A stretch of DNA of 64,000 bases from Peptoniphilus_B koenoeneniae (GCF_030812875.1 NZ_JAUSTN010000001.1:247670-311669); one strand, 5' to 3'; shown: positions 54,160 through 63,891, counted from the stretch's first letter. Made by a program: numbers and translations. The notes: generated from the letters alone by a model not told the origin.

Positions 54160-55898
54160 TTTATTTCACCATCCTTTACTCCAATATGGGCATTCCACAT
54201 CTTTTGGTATAACTCAGAATCTTCCATAAGTTCTTCATGCTTACCATGTGAAACAAGCTCTCCATTCTCAATTAAGAATATTTGTTCTGCATCTGTTATA
54301 GTTGATAACCTATGAGCAATAATAATCACCGTTTTATCTTTTATAAGCTTTGATAAAGCTTGCTTTATAATCACTTCATTTTCAGGATCTATATATGAAG
54401 TAGCTTCATCAAGTATTACAATAGGTGCATTTTTGAGCATTGCTCTTGCAATTGATATTCTTTGTCTTTCTCCACCAGAAACATGGCTCCCACTACTTCC
54501 GACAACCGTATCGTAACCATGTTCCATTTTCATAATAAAATCATGACAACCCGATTTCTTAGCAATGTCTTCTACTTCTTTATCACTGGCACTTGGATTG
54601 CCCATTCTTATATTCTCCCTAATACTTTCGTTGAACAAAAAATTATCCTGAGAAACAAAGGCGGTCAAACTATATAATTGCTTTAATGGAATTTCCTTAA
54701 GATTGTGTCCACCAATATTTATATTTCCTTCCATGCTATCCCAATATCCAGCTATTAATTTTGCTAAAGTTGACTTGCCACTTCCACTTGGTCCAACAAA
54801 AGCCACTGTTGTACCTTCTTTTATGTTTAGGGATATTCCATGAAGAATTTCTTTTTCTTCTTCATATCCAAACTTTACATTTTGTAAATCAATATTATAT
54901 TGCTGGATAGTCACTTCTCTATCAGAATGCTTTTGTTCTTTTCCTTCTAAAATTAAGTTAATAGAATTTGCAATAGTCCCTATCTTAGCAAGACCATCAA
55001 CAAAATTGATTGTTTCAAGTAAAGGTCCTGCAATACCTAAAGATAGAATAATTACAGATATAAATACTTCTGCACTTAAACTGCCGCTAATGTAGAAATA
55101 CCAACCAAATGGAAGCATTGTGATTATTGTAGTAGGAGATATGTTTTTAGATAAAGACACAGGTAACTGACAGCTCTTCATCCATTCATAAAAGTATCTT
55201 GCATTTGCAATGACTTTATCTTTGTACTTTGCGTACGATCTCTTGTCTTGATTAAATGTTTTTATCACTTCTATTCCATTAACATACTCAATAATTGCAG
55301 AATTCATTTCTCGATTTACCTTTACAGATCCTTCATATTGAACAGCATAATTTTTCATTACGAGTCCCATAAAAAGCATCCCCACAGGAATGGATACTAA
55401 TGATAAAAGAGCCATTCTCCAATCAAGAAATAATAAGTAAATAAATATACTCAAAGAACCTAAGAGATTCGATGTCATTTCAGGCAACAGGTGAGCGAGC
55501 GGTTTCTCCATACTTTCAACCTGATCCACTATAATCTGCTTAAAGTTTCCGCTTGGAACAGAGATTATTTCTCCTAACTGCATCTTCGGAAGTTTATCAA
55601 TCATTCTCAAGCGAATATCTTTCAATACACTAAAAGTCGCTTTATGAGATACAGATAACGCCGTAGAGTATAAAACAGATTTTAAAATATAAGATAACAG
55701 ACCTATTCCCATCCATAAAAAATAGACCTTGAAATCTGCAATTCCATTTAATAAATAGACTAAAATACGGCTTGCAGCAATGTATGGAACAATTCCGGCA
55801 ATAACACCGATACTTGCTATAAATACAGATGTTTTTAACTTTGAATGTTCCTTATATGCAAGCTCCCACAATATTACAGCAGGACTTTTTTCTTTCAT
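54156..55898 (-). CDS. ABC exporter half-transporter (cargo, first)
   Basis: 580 residues with the same plan: Walker A FVGPSGSGKST, signature HVSGGERQR, Walker B PIVILDEATSYID. GGAGG precedes the ATG. The pair plus ECF genes and MATE is a cargo set that recurs on mobile elements of Firmicutes; direction and substrate are not known. Confidence 0.9.
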   Translation of the reverse strand: MKEKSPAVILWELAYKEHSKLKTSVFIASIGVIAGIVPYIAASRILVYLLNGIADFKVYFLWMGIGLLSYILKSVLYSTALSVSHKATFSVLKDIRLRMIDKLPKMQLGEIISVPSGNFKQIIVDQVESMEKPLAHLLPEMTSNLLGSLSIFIYLLFLDWRMALLSLVSIPVGMLFMGLVMKNYAVQYEGSVKVNREMNSAIIEYVNGIEVIKTFNQDKRSYAKYKDKVIANARYFYEWMKSCQLPVSLSKNISPTTIITMLPFGWYFYISGSLSAEVFISVIILSLGIAGPLLETINFVDGLAKIGTIANSINLILEGKEQKHSDREVTIQQYNIDLQNVKFGYEEEKEILHGISLNIKEGTTVAFVGPSGSGKSTLAKLIAGYWDSMEGNINIGGHNLKEIPLKQLYSLTAFVSQDNFLFNESIRENIRMGNPSASDKEVEDIAKKSGCHDFIMKMEHGYDTVVGSSGSHVSGGERQRISIARAMLKNAPIVILDEATSYIDPENEVIIKQALSKLIKDKTVIIIAHRLSTITDAEQIFLIENGELVSHGKHEELMEDSELYQKMWNAHIGVKDGEIK

Positions 55899-55933
55899 AA
55901 TTTAACACCTCCATAATTGTATCCATTTGCATT

Positions 55934-57325
55934 TTATTTTAGAAATTCATATATTGTACCATCACAGTGTTTTATAAATTCAAAATCGTGTGTAATAATT
56001 ATAATGAGTTTTCCTTCTCTCTCCATATCGTGTAGGAAATTAATTAATGTATTCATCTGTGGTTTACATAATCCACTTGTAGGCTCATCTAAGATAATAA
56101 TAGGTTTATTACTAAGCCTTGCTATAGCAATCAACAATCTTTGCTTCTCTCCTCCCGATAAACTTTGAGGATGTTTTTCAAGCTTTGATAATAATCCCAT
56201 CTTTTCCAACATTTTTTCATTTAGGCTTTTATCTTCACTTACTGTTGATACTTCCGATAATACACTTTCTGTAAAAAGCTGGGAGCTAGGATCTTGCATT
56301 ACCATAAAAATTTCTTTATTTTGTTTTGTAACTTTTTTTTGATTAACAAATACATCTCCGTGACCTTTTGTAATACCGGTCAATAATTTAATGAAAGTAC
56401 TTTTCCCTATTCCATTTTTTCCAATGATAAAATTTACTCCCTTATTAAAGGAAATACTAAAGTCAAAAATTTTATTCTTTTCATATTTTTTCTTAAAATT
56501 ATGACATGATAAATCTCCATTGCTAAAATTATTTTTATCATCCAATAAATTCACTTTATAATATTTATTAATTTCTAAATCACTTTTCTCTATTTTATTA
56601 AATGTTCTAAGTTCATATCCTTCTGCAATAGCTTTCAAATTATAATCATTTAAATCTTCTTTTTCGTATAAATTTAAAGACCCATTATCAATAATACATA
56701 GCTTATCCATTATATTTTTTAAATAAAATAATCTATGTTCCACAACAATTATTATCTTATTTAATTCTTTTAATTTCACTAAGGCTTCTTTTAACCTTTC
56801 TATAGATTCATTATCTAATGATGAAGATGGTTCATCTAATAAAATAATATCATTTTCAGAAATTGCACAAGCTGCAAGTGCTATCATTTGCTTTTCTCCA
56901 CCAGATAAATCAAATATATTTTTGTCTAATAAGTATTCTATATTTAAGAGTTTTGAGTATTTCTTTATTCTATTGATTATCTCTGACTTGTCAGTATTTC
57001 TATTTTCTAGCTGAAAGGCTAACTCCTCAGTGGAATTCATACAGTAAAATTGAGATTTTGGATTTTGAAATACATTTGAAATAATACATGATCTTTCAAA
57101 TATATTTTTACTAAGTAAATCTAGGCTGTTATATTTTATTTCTCCATTAATATTAGCATCAAGGTATTCAGGTATTACTCCATTAATTGCTTTTAATAGT
57201 GTGCTTTTTCCACATCCAGAATGTCCTGTAATAACTGTAATTTCACCAGCTTTACATTCAAAATTTAGATTTTTTAAGATATTTTCATCATCAAAAGATA
57301 AATCAAGCTTTCTTATTTTAAGCAT
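55934..57325 (-). CDS. ECF transporter ATPase with two fused ABC domains
   Basis: 463 residues holding two complete ATPase modules: GHSGCGKST/LSGGEKQM/IILLDEPSSSLD and GKNGIGKST/LSGGEKQR/IIILDEPTSG. This is an EcfA-A' fusion that energises vitamin or metal uptake with EcfT and an S component. It overlaps the ecfT gene by 8 bases. Confidence 0.9.
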   Translation of the reverse strand: MLKIRKLDLSFDDENILKNLNFECKAGEITVITGHSGCGKSTLLKAINGVIPEYLDANINGEIKYNSLDLLSKNIFERSCIISNVFQNPKSQFYCMNSTEELAFQLENRNTDKSEIINRIKKYSKLLNIEYLLDKNIFDLSGGEKQMIALAACAISENDIILLDEPSSSLDNESIERLKEALVKLKELNKIIIVVEHRLFYLKNIMDKLCIIDNGSLNLYEKEDLNDYNLKAIAEGYELRTFNKIEKSDLEINKYYKVNLLDDKNNFSNGDLSCHNFKKKYEKNKIFDFSISFNKGVNFIIGKNGIGKSTFIKLLTGITKGHGDVFVNQKKVTKQNKEIFMVMQDPSSQLFTESVLSEVSTVSEDKSLNEKMLEKMGLLSKLEKHPQSLSGGEKQRLLIAIARLSNKPIIILDEPTSGLCKPQMNTLINFLHDMEREGKLIIIITHDFEFIKHCDGTIYEFLK

Positions 57326-58019
57326 ATTTTCTACCTCTTATATAAAAAAATAAAACTAAAATAGAAACAAAAAAAATTAAATAGTCAGCAAATGTTAACT
57401 TTGCTTCTCTAATATTTGATCTATTTTGATTGACAGCAAGACCCTTAGTTAATGAAGCTACTGTCAATTCATCAGCAGAATTTGATAGGGTCATCAATAG
57501 TGGGATTATCCTATATTCAATTAATAAAATAGGATTCTTTAAAAATTTCCTAAAACTTATACCCCTCAAATAAATAGCTTGTTTTATTTGTCTATACTCA
57601 ATTCTTGTTGCATAAAAATATCTAACCATAACCGCAACAGGAATGGCTATCTGATCAGGACACTTCACCTTTTTTAATGAACAAATTGCTTCTCCTACAC
57701 TAGTCGTTAAAATTATATAATTTCCCATAACCATAGGTGCAAAAACTCTTTTTATTATAATTATAACTATGTGTATAAGTGATAATATTATAGAATCATT
57801 TAATTCCCTAATATTAATTTCTATAATATTCAATATTATAAAAAGTATGATTGATTTAATCCCGGATTTTATATGTCCAGATAAAAATAATAAAAAAGTA
57901 GGGAGCATACATATTAATACATAATATATAGGATTTAGGCTTTGAATATTTCCAATTGTCATAATAAAAGAAATAACCATCATTAAAAATAATTTTGCTC
58001 TAAAATCTATCCTTATCAT
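57318..58019 (-). CDS. ECF transporter transmembrane protein EcfT
   Basis: 233 residues, polytopic, with the EcfT coupling-helix region (RYFYATRIEYRQIKQAIYLRG, LMTLSNSADELTVASLTKGL). It links the ATPase to the S component encoded upstream. Confidence 0.87.
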   Translation of the reverse strand: MIRIDFRAKLFLMMVISFIMTIGNIQSLNPIYYVLICMLPTFLLFLSGHIKSGIKSIILFIILNIIEINIRELNDSIILSLIHIVIIIIKRVFAPMVMGNYIILTTSVGEAICSLKKVKCPDQIAIPVAVMVRYFYATRIEYRQIKQAIYLRGISFRKFLKNPILLIEYRIIPLLMTLSNSADELTVASLTKGLAVNQNRSNIREAKLTFADYLIFFVSILVLFFYIRGRKYA

Positions 58020-58043
58020 ATCTAATAACCCGCTCCCTAATTC

Positions 58044-58625
58044 TTACTTACCAATTTTTGAAAAATGTTTTTTCAAAAACACAATTCCTAAGCTACAACC
58101 TACAAAAGCACCAATAAATCCTAAAATAGCCATAACTATTAAAATCCAATCAGGCATAACTTTCATCATTGTGTCAATAAATTCTTGCTTATAACCTTGA
58201 TTTAAAAGCCCTTGTGCATACTCATTTCTTGAGATGATAATCGGAACATAGTTTCCTAAAGTGCAAAGACTTGAAAAAGAAAATGCTAATCTAGATTTTC
58301 CTTTACTGTCATAAGAGCCTGATTTTAATATTATTTCTCCAATAAATCCTGCAATTGCTCCTGTTAAAAGTGCCCATGGACCATGACCCATGATGACATA
58401 AGCTAAAGATATTAGCATTGTTTGAATAAAAAGCATTCCTGGCTTCTTAATTTTTGTTGAAAAAAGCATGTTACTAGGTCCAACTAAAATTCCCTGTACT
58501 AAGGGAACAATTGGCATCAAAACAGGAACCATAGCTGTAAATGAGCCTATTAGCATAAAAATAAACCCAAGTACTGCAAACAAACCAACATTAATTAAAT
58601 CTCTAACTTCTAATTTTTTATTCAT
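58044..58625 (-). CDS. MptD-type ECF substrate-binding (S) component
   Basis: 193 residues with about six helices (LINVGLFAVLGFIFMLIG at the start). Family members are annotated MptD; no substrate is proven. Good AAGGAGG site. It is the first transport gene after tetR. Confidence 0.82.
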   Translation of the reverse strand: MNKKLEVRDLINVGLFAVLGFIFMLIGSFTAMVPVLMPIVPLVQGILVGPSNMLFSTKIKKPGMLFIQTMLISLAYVIMGHGPWALLTGAIAGFIGEIILKSGSYDSKGKSRLAFSFSSLCTLGNYVPIIISRNEYAQGLLNQGYKQEFIDTMMKVMPDWILIVMAILGFIGAFVGCSLGIVFLKKHFSKIGK

Positions 58626-58642
58626 TTCTGAAACCTCCTTAG

Positions 58643-59236
58643 TTATCTATTTTTTTCTAAATCTAAAATATAATTTAAAATTGTATCTTTTAGATATTTC
58701 CTATTCTCATCATATGAATCTCTTGCATTAAGAACTTGCGAGCTTAATATCATTCCATTTATATAATTTACTAAAAAACCATCTTCAAAAATCTTTGAAT
58801 CAATTCCTAATTTATTAGATATTGAATCTAATTGATTTACTGTTTCTGTTTTCAAATCTTGAAACATCTTTTCTAAATCTTCATTATATTTTTTTGATTG
58901 TAATAAAAGAGAATAAACCTTAGTAATATCTGTATCTGGTAGACACTTATCCACTAAAATTTCACTCATCTGTTCATATTTATCTTGACCTATGTGAGCT
59001 TCTAAATAATTATCAATTAAATTATTTCTATACTGATTTCCATCAAGCATTAAATCTTTAAGCATTTCAGCTGTGCTTTTATAATGATGATAGACACCAC
59101 CTGTGCTCATGCCAACTTCTTTAATCACATCTTCCATTGTTGTATTCTGAAATCCTTTATTCAAAAAACATCTCATTGCTGCATCTCGAATTTCTTTTTT
59201 TCTAATTTGACCAACTTTTGTTTCCTTATCTTTCAA
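58643..59236 (-). CDS. TetR-family regulator of the transport cargo; TTG start
   Basis: About 197 residues: N-terminal helix-turn-helix (IRDAAMRCFLNKGFQNTTMEDVIKEVGMSTGGVYHHYKS) and a ligand domain. GGAGGT lies six bases before TTG (59236), while the ATG at 59254 precedes the ribosome site, so TTG is the better start. It heads the operon and probably controls it through the palindrome just upstream. Confidence 0.87.
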   Translation of the reverse strand: MKDKETKVGQIRKKEIRDAAMRCFLNKGFQNTTMEDVIKEVGMSTGGVYHHYKSTAEMLKDLMLDGNQYRNNLIDNYLEAHIGQDKYEQMSEILVDKCLPDTDITKVYSLLLQSKKYNEDLEKMFQDLKTETVNQLDSISNKLGIDSKIFEDGFLVNYINGMILSSQVLNARDSYDENRKYLKDTILNYILDLEKNR

Positions 59237-59263
59237 TAAAATACCTCCAATCATTCAATTATT

Positions 59264-59281
59264 TTCCGAGGATTCCCTCGG
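59264..59281. promoter_or_regulatory. Candidate TetR operator (16-bp palindrome)
   Basis: CCGAGGGAATCCTCGG on the minus strand, with six-base arms, lies 25-45 bases before the TetR start. A T tract on the plus side also allows a terminator reading. Confidence 0.55.
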
Positions 59282-59388
59282 TTTTTATTATATCTTAATT
59301 GAAAAATATTTTCAATATCAATCAAATTATAAATTTTGCTCTACTCTACCGTATACTTCTTAATTAATTTATTTAAATGCGGTATAAT

Positions 59389-59540
59389 TAATAAAACCTA
59401 ATAAACGCTTAACGCTTACAACTTTAATAGCAAGCACAGTAAGTGTACGGACACTTACGAAAAAATTAATGGAGCAGCCCTTTACGGAATGCTCCATTTT
59501 TTTAATTTTTACCTTGTTAGGGAGAACCCTAAGACCCCGA
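59389..59540 (+). other. oriT: oriT-like region upstream of mobC
   Basis: Three structures in a gene-free stretch: hairpin GTAAGTGT-ACGG-ACACTTAC (59439-59458); a hairpin GGAGCA/TGCTCC with T tract (59470-59505); and TTAGGG-AGAA-CCCTAA (about 59517-59532), followed by GACCCCG. Dense inverted repeats just before a MobC-relaxase pair are the usual form of an oriT. A promoter (GCGGTATAATTA) lies at ~59392. Confidence 0.65.
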
Positions 59541-59565
59541 AATATATTTTATAAAGGAGAATAAA

Positions 59566-59922
59566 ATGGCAAATAGATTTAGAAATGAAAGAATAGAAAT
59601 AAAAGTAACTAAAGAAGAAAAGGAAGTTTTTGAAAAGAAAATGAAACTTGCTAATTGCAAAACAATGTCCCACTTTCTTAGGAAATGTGTATTAGAAAAA
59701 GAAATTTATGTAGTAGATTTAGAACCATTTAGAAACCTGCAATGGTTACTCTCAAATGCTACGAATAATATAAACCAGATTGCAAAAGCAACTAATACAA
59801 CTGGTGTTATTTACAAGAATGAAATTGAATCTATGAATAATCAGATAGAAAAATTATCAAAAGAAATATGGCAGATCCATTCCCTACTTCTTAACAAATC
59901 AAAAGAAAGTTCTGGTGATTAG
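59566..59922 (+). CDS. mobC: MobC-type relaxosome accessory protein
   Basis: 118 residues with a ribbon-helix-helix N-terminus (RNERIEIKVTKEEKEVFEKK) and LLSNATNNINQIAKATNTTG, characteristic of MobC proteins that open oriT for the relaxase. AAAGGAG precedes the ATG. Stop and relaxase start are separated by one base. Confidence 0.9.
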   Translation: MANRFRNERIEIKVTKEEKEVFEKKMKLANCKTMSHFLRKCVLEKEIYVVDLEPFRNLQWLLSNATNNINQIAKATNTTGVIYKNEIESMNNQIEKLSKEIWQIHSLLLNKSKESSGD

Positions 59923-59923
59923 T

Positions 59924-61255
59924 ATGGCAATTACAAAAATACATCCTATAAAATCAACTCTAAATTTGGCAATAGATTACATTACTAAGAGCGAAAAAAC
60001 TGATGAAAAAGTCTTGGTATCTTCATTTAATTGTCATCCATCTACTGCTCATATTCAATTTATGAAAACACGAGAAGACAATGATACTAAAGGTACAGTT
60101 TTGGCTAGACATTTGATCCAATCTTTTCTACCAGGAGAGGTTGATCCTATAAAAGCTCACGAAATTGGAATGGAATTATGTAAGAAAATTTTAAAAGAAG
60201 ATTATGAATTTGTTCTTGCAACTCATATAGATAGAGGGCATATCCATAACCATATTATTTTTAATAATGTTAATTACAAGACTGGTAAATGCTACCAATC
60301 CAACAAAAAAACTTACCATAAAATCAGATATCAAAGTGATGAGTTATGTAAAGAAAATAAGCTTTCAGTCATTGATGAATATTATGAAGCTTACAAGAGA
60401 AAATATAAAACTGCTGGTAAATCTTGGTACGAGTATGACCAAAACAAGAAAGGAAATTCTTGGAAATCTAAACTGCAATTTGATATAGATAGAATGATTA
60501 ATAGGTCTAACTCGTGGGAAGAGTTTTTAGAAAATATGAAAGCTCTTGATTATGAAATTAAGTTTGGTAAACACATTGCTTTTCGTCATAAAGATAAGCA
60601 AAGATTTACAAGGGCAAAGACTATCGGAGAAGATTATACCGAAGAAAAAATTAAAGAAAGAATAGATTTAGCTATTAAAAACAAAACTAATCCTATTAAA
60701 AAACGTGTAGGAAACGTCATTGATATATCTACTAATGAAAAAGCTCAATCCTCAAAAGGTTATGAAGTTTGGGCAAGAAAACATAATATCAAAACAATGG
60801 CTGATTCAATAATTAAATTAAGAGAACAAGGAATTAATTCAATTACACAACTCGATGATCTTATTAAAAAATCTGCAGATGATAGACAAGACTTGTTAGA
60901 TGAAATAAAGAAAATTGAAGCTGAAATGAAGAGTCTATCTCAAGATATGGAAAATATAAATACTATAAACAAGTATCGTGAAATCTATAAATATCATAAG
61001 AAAAATCCTGAAGATAAACAATTTGCAGAAGAATATTATAGTGAACTTTCCGTCTATAAAATAGCTGCTAAAGAAATTTTAGAAAACTATAAAAAACTAC
61101 CCAACACAAAAGAAATACTATCAAACCTTGATAAATTGCAAGAAAAAAAGAACACCCTTATGCAAGAGTATTCTTTAAATAAAGAACAATTTTCTGACCT
61201 TGTTCATTATAGGAAAAACTATGAAAATTATTATGGGAAGGAGGTGGAGAGGTAG
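59924..61255 (+). CDS. MobP-type relaxase
   Basis: About 443 residues. An early Tyr is at AIDYITKSEK (~22). The histidine triad is in HIDRGHIHNHIIFNNVN. Relaxase domain ~1-260, then a coiled-coil C-terminus (~320-440). It nicks oriT and pilots the strand during transfer. Start 59924 (MAITKIHP) with GGTGATT upstream. Length fits Tn1549-like relaxases. Confidence 0.92.
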   Translation: MAITKIHPIKSTLNLAIDYITKSEKTDEKVLVSSFNCHPSTAHIQFMKTREDNDTKGTVLARHLIQSFLPGEVDPIKAHEIGMELCKKILKEDYEFVLATHIDRGHIHNHIIFNNVNYKTGKCYQSNKKTYHKIRYQSDELCKENKLSVIDEYYEAYKRKYKTAGKSWYEYDQNKKGNSWKSKLQFDIDRMINRSNSWEEFLENMKALDYEIKFGKHIAFRHKDKQRFTRAKTIGEDYTEEKIKERIDLAIKNKTNPIKKRVGNVIDISTNEKAQSSKGYEVWARKHNIKTMADSIIKLREQGINSITQLDDLIKKSADDRQDLLDEIKKIEAEMKSLSQDMENINTINKYREIYKYHKKNPEDKQFAEEYYSELSVYKIAAKEILENYKKLPNTKEILSNLDKLQEKKNTLMQEYSLNKEQFSDLVHYRKNYENYYGKEVER

Positions 61256-61275
61256 CTGCTCTCCATCATCATTTA

Positions 61276-61773
61276 TTACCAAGTTGATGGTTTATGTTCT
61301 ATTCCATACTCAATTAAATCTTCAATATTATCTTTAATATCGCTATAAACATTTTTGCTTGATAAGTATACAGAATCAAAACATTTAACATACTTTGACA
61401 GTTTTTCACCTTCTAATGTTAAATAATCAAAAGGATTGTTGCCCTTATCATCTTGCTCTCCCAATGCATTCTCCAACTTGTGGATATAAATTCCAACAAT
61501 ACCTTTGTTTAACTCGTATGCTTTTTTTATTTCATAATTTATCCATTTTCTATTTGCTGTTTTTTCTCCAATCAAAACAACTAAACATGAACGCTTGTTT
61601 AGCTGTTCATCAATCCATTCTTTAATTTTACTTTCAGTTTTTTCTTTTACTTCCTCCCAGTCATTATCTGAAAAGGTAGAGCTACTGTCTACTTTCCCCA
61701 TGTTGCGAACCTGTCCTGCCCTCCAATTATCATTGTCGTAATGAAAGCTAAAAAACACCTGTCTTTTTGCCAT
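61276..61773 (-). CDS. thsB: Thoeris ThsB, TIR-like signalling enzyme
   Basis: 165 residues of the TIR-like MTH538/DUF1863 fold: KRQVFFSFHYDNDNWRAGQV at the start, then SCLVVLIGEKTANRKWINYEIKKAYE with the TIR-type Glu. ThsB senses phage infection and makes a cyclic ADP-ribose isomer from NAD+ that switches on ThsA. It starts one base after the ThsA stop. Confidence 0.88.
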   Translation of the reverse strand: MAKRQVFFSFHYDNDNWRAGQVRNMGKVDSSSTFSDNDWEEVKEKTESKIKEWIDEQLNKRSCLVVLIGEKTANRKWINYEIKKAYELNKGIVGIYIHKLENALGEQDDKGNNPFDYLTLEGEKLSKYVKCFDSVYLSSKNVYSDIKDNIEDLIEYGIEHKPSTW

Positions 61774-63195
61774 TTAAAACTCCTCCTTATTTAATATTTT
61801 AACTGCTTGTACTATGTTTTTAATAGACATATCTATATCGCCATTGCTTTGTTTATTTGCCTGTTCAATTGCACTTATTATATGTTTGTCTAAAATTTCT
61901 TGAGTTGTTTGTTTAAATATTTCTTTGGCTGCCCCGCCAGTATATTCAATAGGCAAACATACTAATCCATGTTTTTTACATAACTCAAATTCATCCATCA
62001 CTCCATGTGCAATATCTTCTGTTTTTTTGTTTCCAAAAATGAATATAGCGATGCCACAATTTTCAATCATCTGCTCTCTATTTTCTTTATATAGCTTATC
62101 TAAATCAATACCTAATGAACTATTTTGAGGAAAAGGCATAAGCGTTAAAAAATCATTTATTTTGGACTTATGAGTCAAACAATAATCTGCAACTCCATTT
62201 AATACAAAATCACCGACACCTTTACCATATCCATTCACAATATGATAACCATTTTTTGATAGTTCAAAAGATAGTTTATGAATAAAATTTTCTCCAGTTT
62301 CCTGAGAATAAGTCGAATAGGAGTACGCACTACCCGATATAAATATTGTTTTCCTTCTAAATCTATCAACAAGAGTACTTAATATTTCAGTGATTTCATC
62401 ATATTTATTTACTAAATATGTAAAAATACCATATCTATTTAGATCTTCAATTTGTAGCTCCTGTCTTGCTTTTTTGTATTCATAATCCTCATCGGTATCT
62501 TGGATCCTTTTCATAATACAGTAATGTTTTCTTGTATTCTTTTCATCGAGCAATACCCTCAATCTTCCAATTACATAGTTAAAGTTTGGATCTTCAAAAC
62601 TAAATCCTAAAAATAGAAATGTCTTGGTAAGCAAATCTCCCTCTAAAACTTCTCTGAATAACTTTCTTTTGTTATATCCAAATTCTTCATAATCACTTCT
62701 TGTAAGTACTGCATCTTCAGGAGTTTCTACATCTCCGTGTAGTTTATAAACGATTGCATCAAAATCATGATTTGTGCCTCTTAATTGCTCATCTGTTGTT
62801 TTTACATAAGGCTTTTTCATATTATCTTCTAAAGCTTTTTCAATTAACTTATCATAATTAGTCGTCCAAAAAGTGGAAATCGGTAACTGTGATAATAGTT
62901 TATGATTATCAGTAGGTTTTAGTAATTGAGAAAATTGCACTTTGATCAAGTCATCTATTGATGTTCTCTTCTTTGAATTAGCATAATACTGAGCTAAGCT
63001 AACCAAATCATTTTCTTTTTCAACATTTAACCCAATTTCTTTTGCAGGCTCTCTTAGAAGTTCTTTCCAACTACAAAATCCAGCAGGAATTGATAGTCCC
63101 GCTCCAATGAATGCTCCCAATTCATCACTTTTAATGGCTTTTTCAATTTCTCTAATCAAATCTTTTTTAGATACTTCACCTTTAATAATAAACAC
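61774..63195 (-). CDS. thsA: Thoeris ThsA, SIR2-SLOG NADase effector
   Basis: 473 residues. SIR2 domain ~15-280: GAFIGAGLSIPAG, WTTNYDKLIE (Asn ~113) and VYKLHGDVETP (His ~153), at positions equal to the catalytic Asn112/His152 of Bacillus cereus ThsA. SLOG domain ~283-465 (KTIFISGSA, GYGKGVGDFVLNG) with an NRE and FGNK where the signal ligand binds in that protein. Activation drains NAD+ and stops phage growth. The start is uncertain: GTG at 63195 abuts the ribosome site, and an ATT six or nine bases on has better spacing. Confidence 0.92.
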   Translation of the reverse strand: MFIIKGEVSKKDLIREIEKAIKSDELGAFIGAGLSIPAGFCSWKELLREPAKEIGLNVEKENDLVSLAQYYANSKKRTSIDDLIKVQFSQLLKPTDNHKLLSQLPISTFWTTNYDKLIEKALEDNMKKPYVKTTDEQLRGTNHDFDAIVYKLHGDVETPEDAVLTRSDYEEFGYNKRKLFREVLEGDLLTKTFLFLGFSFEDPNFNYVIGRLRVLLDEKNTRKHYCIMKRIQDTDEDYEYKKARQELQIEDLNRYGIFTYLVNKYDEITEILSTLVDRFRRKTIFISGSAYSYSTYSQETGENFIHKLSFELSKNGYHIVNGYGKGVGDFVLNGVADYCLTHKSKINDFLTLMPFPQNSSLGIDLDKLYKENREQMIENCGIAIFIFGNKKTEDIAHGVMDEFELCKKHGLVCLPIEYTGGAAKEIFKQTTQEILDKHIISAIEQANKQSNGDIDMSIKNIVQAVKILNKEEF

Positions 63196-63229
63196 CTCCC
63201 CTTATTTTCTCGGTCCTAAAAACTTATCT

Positions 63230-63553
63230 TCATTCATTTGAATTTTCCTTTATCCAATATAAATTAGCTTCCAGCAAATTTACAATATCTTCATCTGTTT
63301 CATAACATGTTAAATTTATCTTTTTTATAAGTTTACTATCAATAATTCTCTGAATTAGTGCCGCAGAAAGGATTCCAGAGCCAGCTCCTGGATCAAGAAT
63401 AGATATTTCATCTCTTTTAATATTTAACTCAATTAAAGATGCCATAAATTTTGCTGTTTCTTTACTCGTAAAAAACTGTCCTATTCTTTTTCAAGTTTCT
63501 TTAGATGCGATCTTAATATATTCATTTGTCTTATCTAAAACATAATCAATCAT
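63230..63553 (-). pseudogene. Broken N6-adenine DNA methyltransferase (restriction-modification remnant)
   Basis: From ATG 63553 the frame reads MIDYVLDKTNEYIKIASKET, then TGA, then KRIGQFFTSKETAKFMASL and DPGAGSG (methyltransferase motif I), ending at 63230. There are two lesions: an internal nonsense codon and loss of everything after ~100 residues, including the NPPY motif. It is translationally overlapped with the XRE gene. Probably ousted when Thoeris or a deletion arrived. Confidence 0.82.
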
Positions 63554-63761
63554 TTTCATCTTTAACTAACTCCATAATTTCGCAAAGATTACAATTTAAT
63601 CCTTCACATATTCTTAACAATACGTCAGTTGTAATATTCTCCCCATTTTTCATTTTATAAAATGTACTTCTACTAATATTTGTTTTTTCCATTAATTCTG
63701 TGTTATTTAAATCTAGGTCAATCATTTTTTTAAATAGCTTTTTATAGCTGATTTTTAACAT
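63546..63761 (-). CDS. Small XRE-family regulator
   Basis: About 71 residues, almost entirely a helix-turn-helix of the YozG type (NNTELMEKTNISRSTFYKMK, TDVLLRICEGLNCNLCEIME). Start 63761 (MLKISYKK) after GGAGAG. It overlaps the methylase start by 8 bases, as controller-type regulators of restriction systems do. Confidence 0.85.
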   Translation of the reverse strand: MLKISYKKLFKKMIDLDLNNTELMEKTNISRSTFYKMKNGENITTDVLLRICEGLNCNLCEIMELVKDEND

Positions 63762-63868
63762 GACTATCTCTCCATTCATGAATTCTGTATCAATTATATT
63801 ATAGCATAAATCTTCACTTTTTTCATAATATTATTCACTTTTCTAAAACACAAATACAAAAAAATAAA

Positions 63869-63886
63869 GGCAGTCCGAAGACTGCC
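63869..63886 (-). terminator. Terminator of the right-edge gene
   Basis: GGCAGTC-TTCG-GACTGCC with a UUCG tetraloop, followed on the minus strand by TTTATTTTTTT. Confidence 0.9.
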
Positions 63887-63891
63887 GATAT

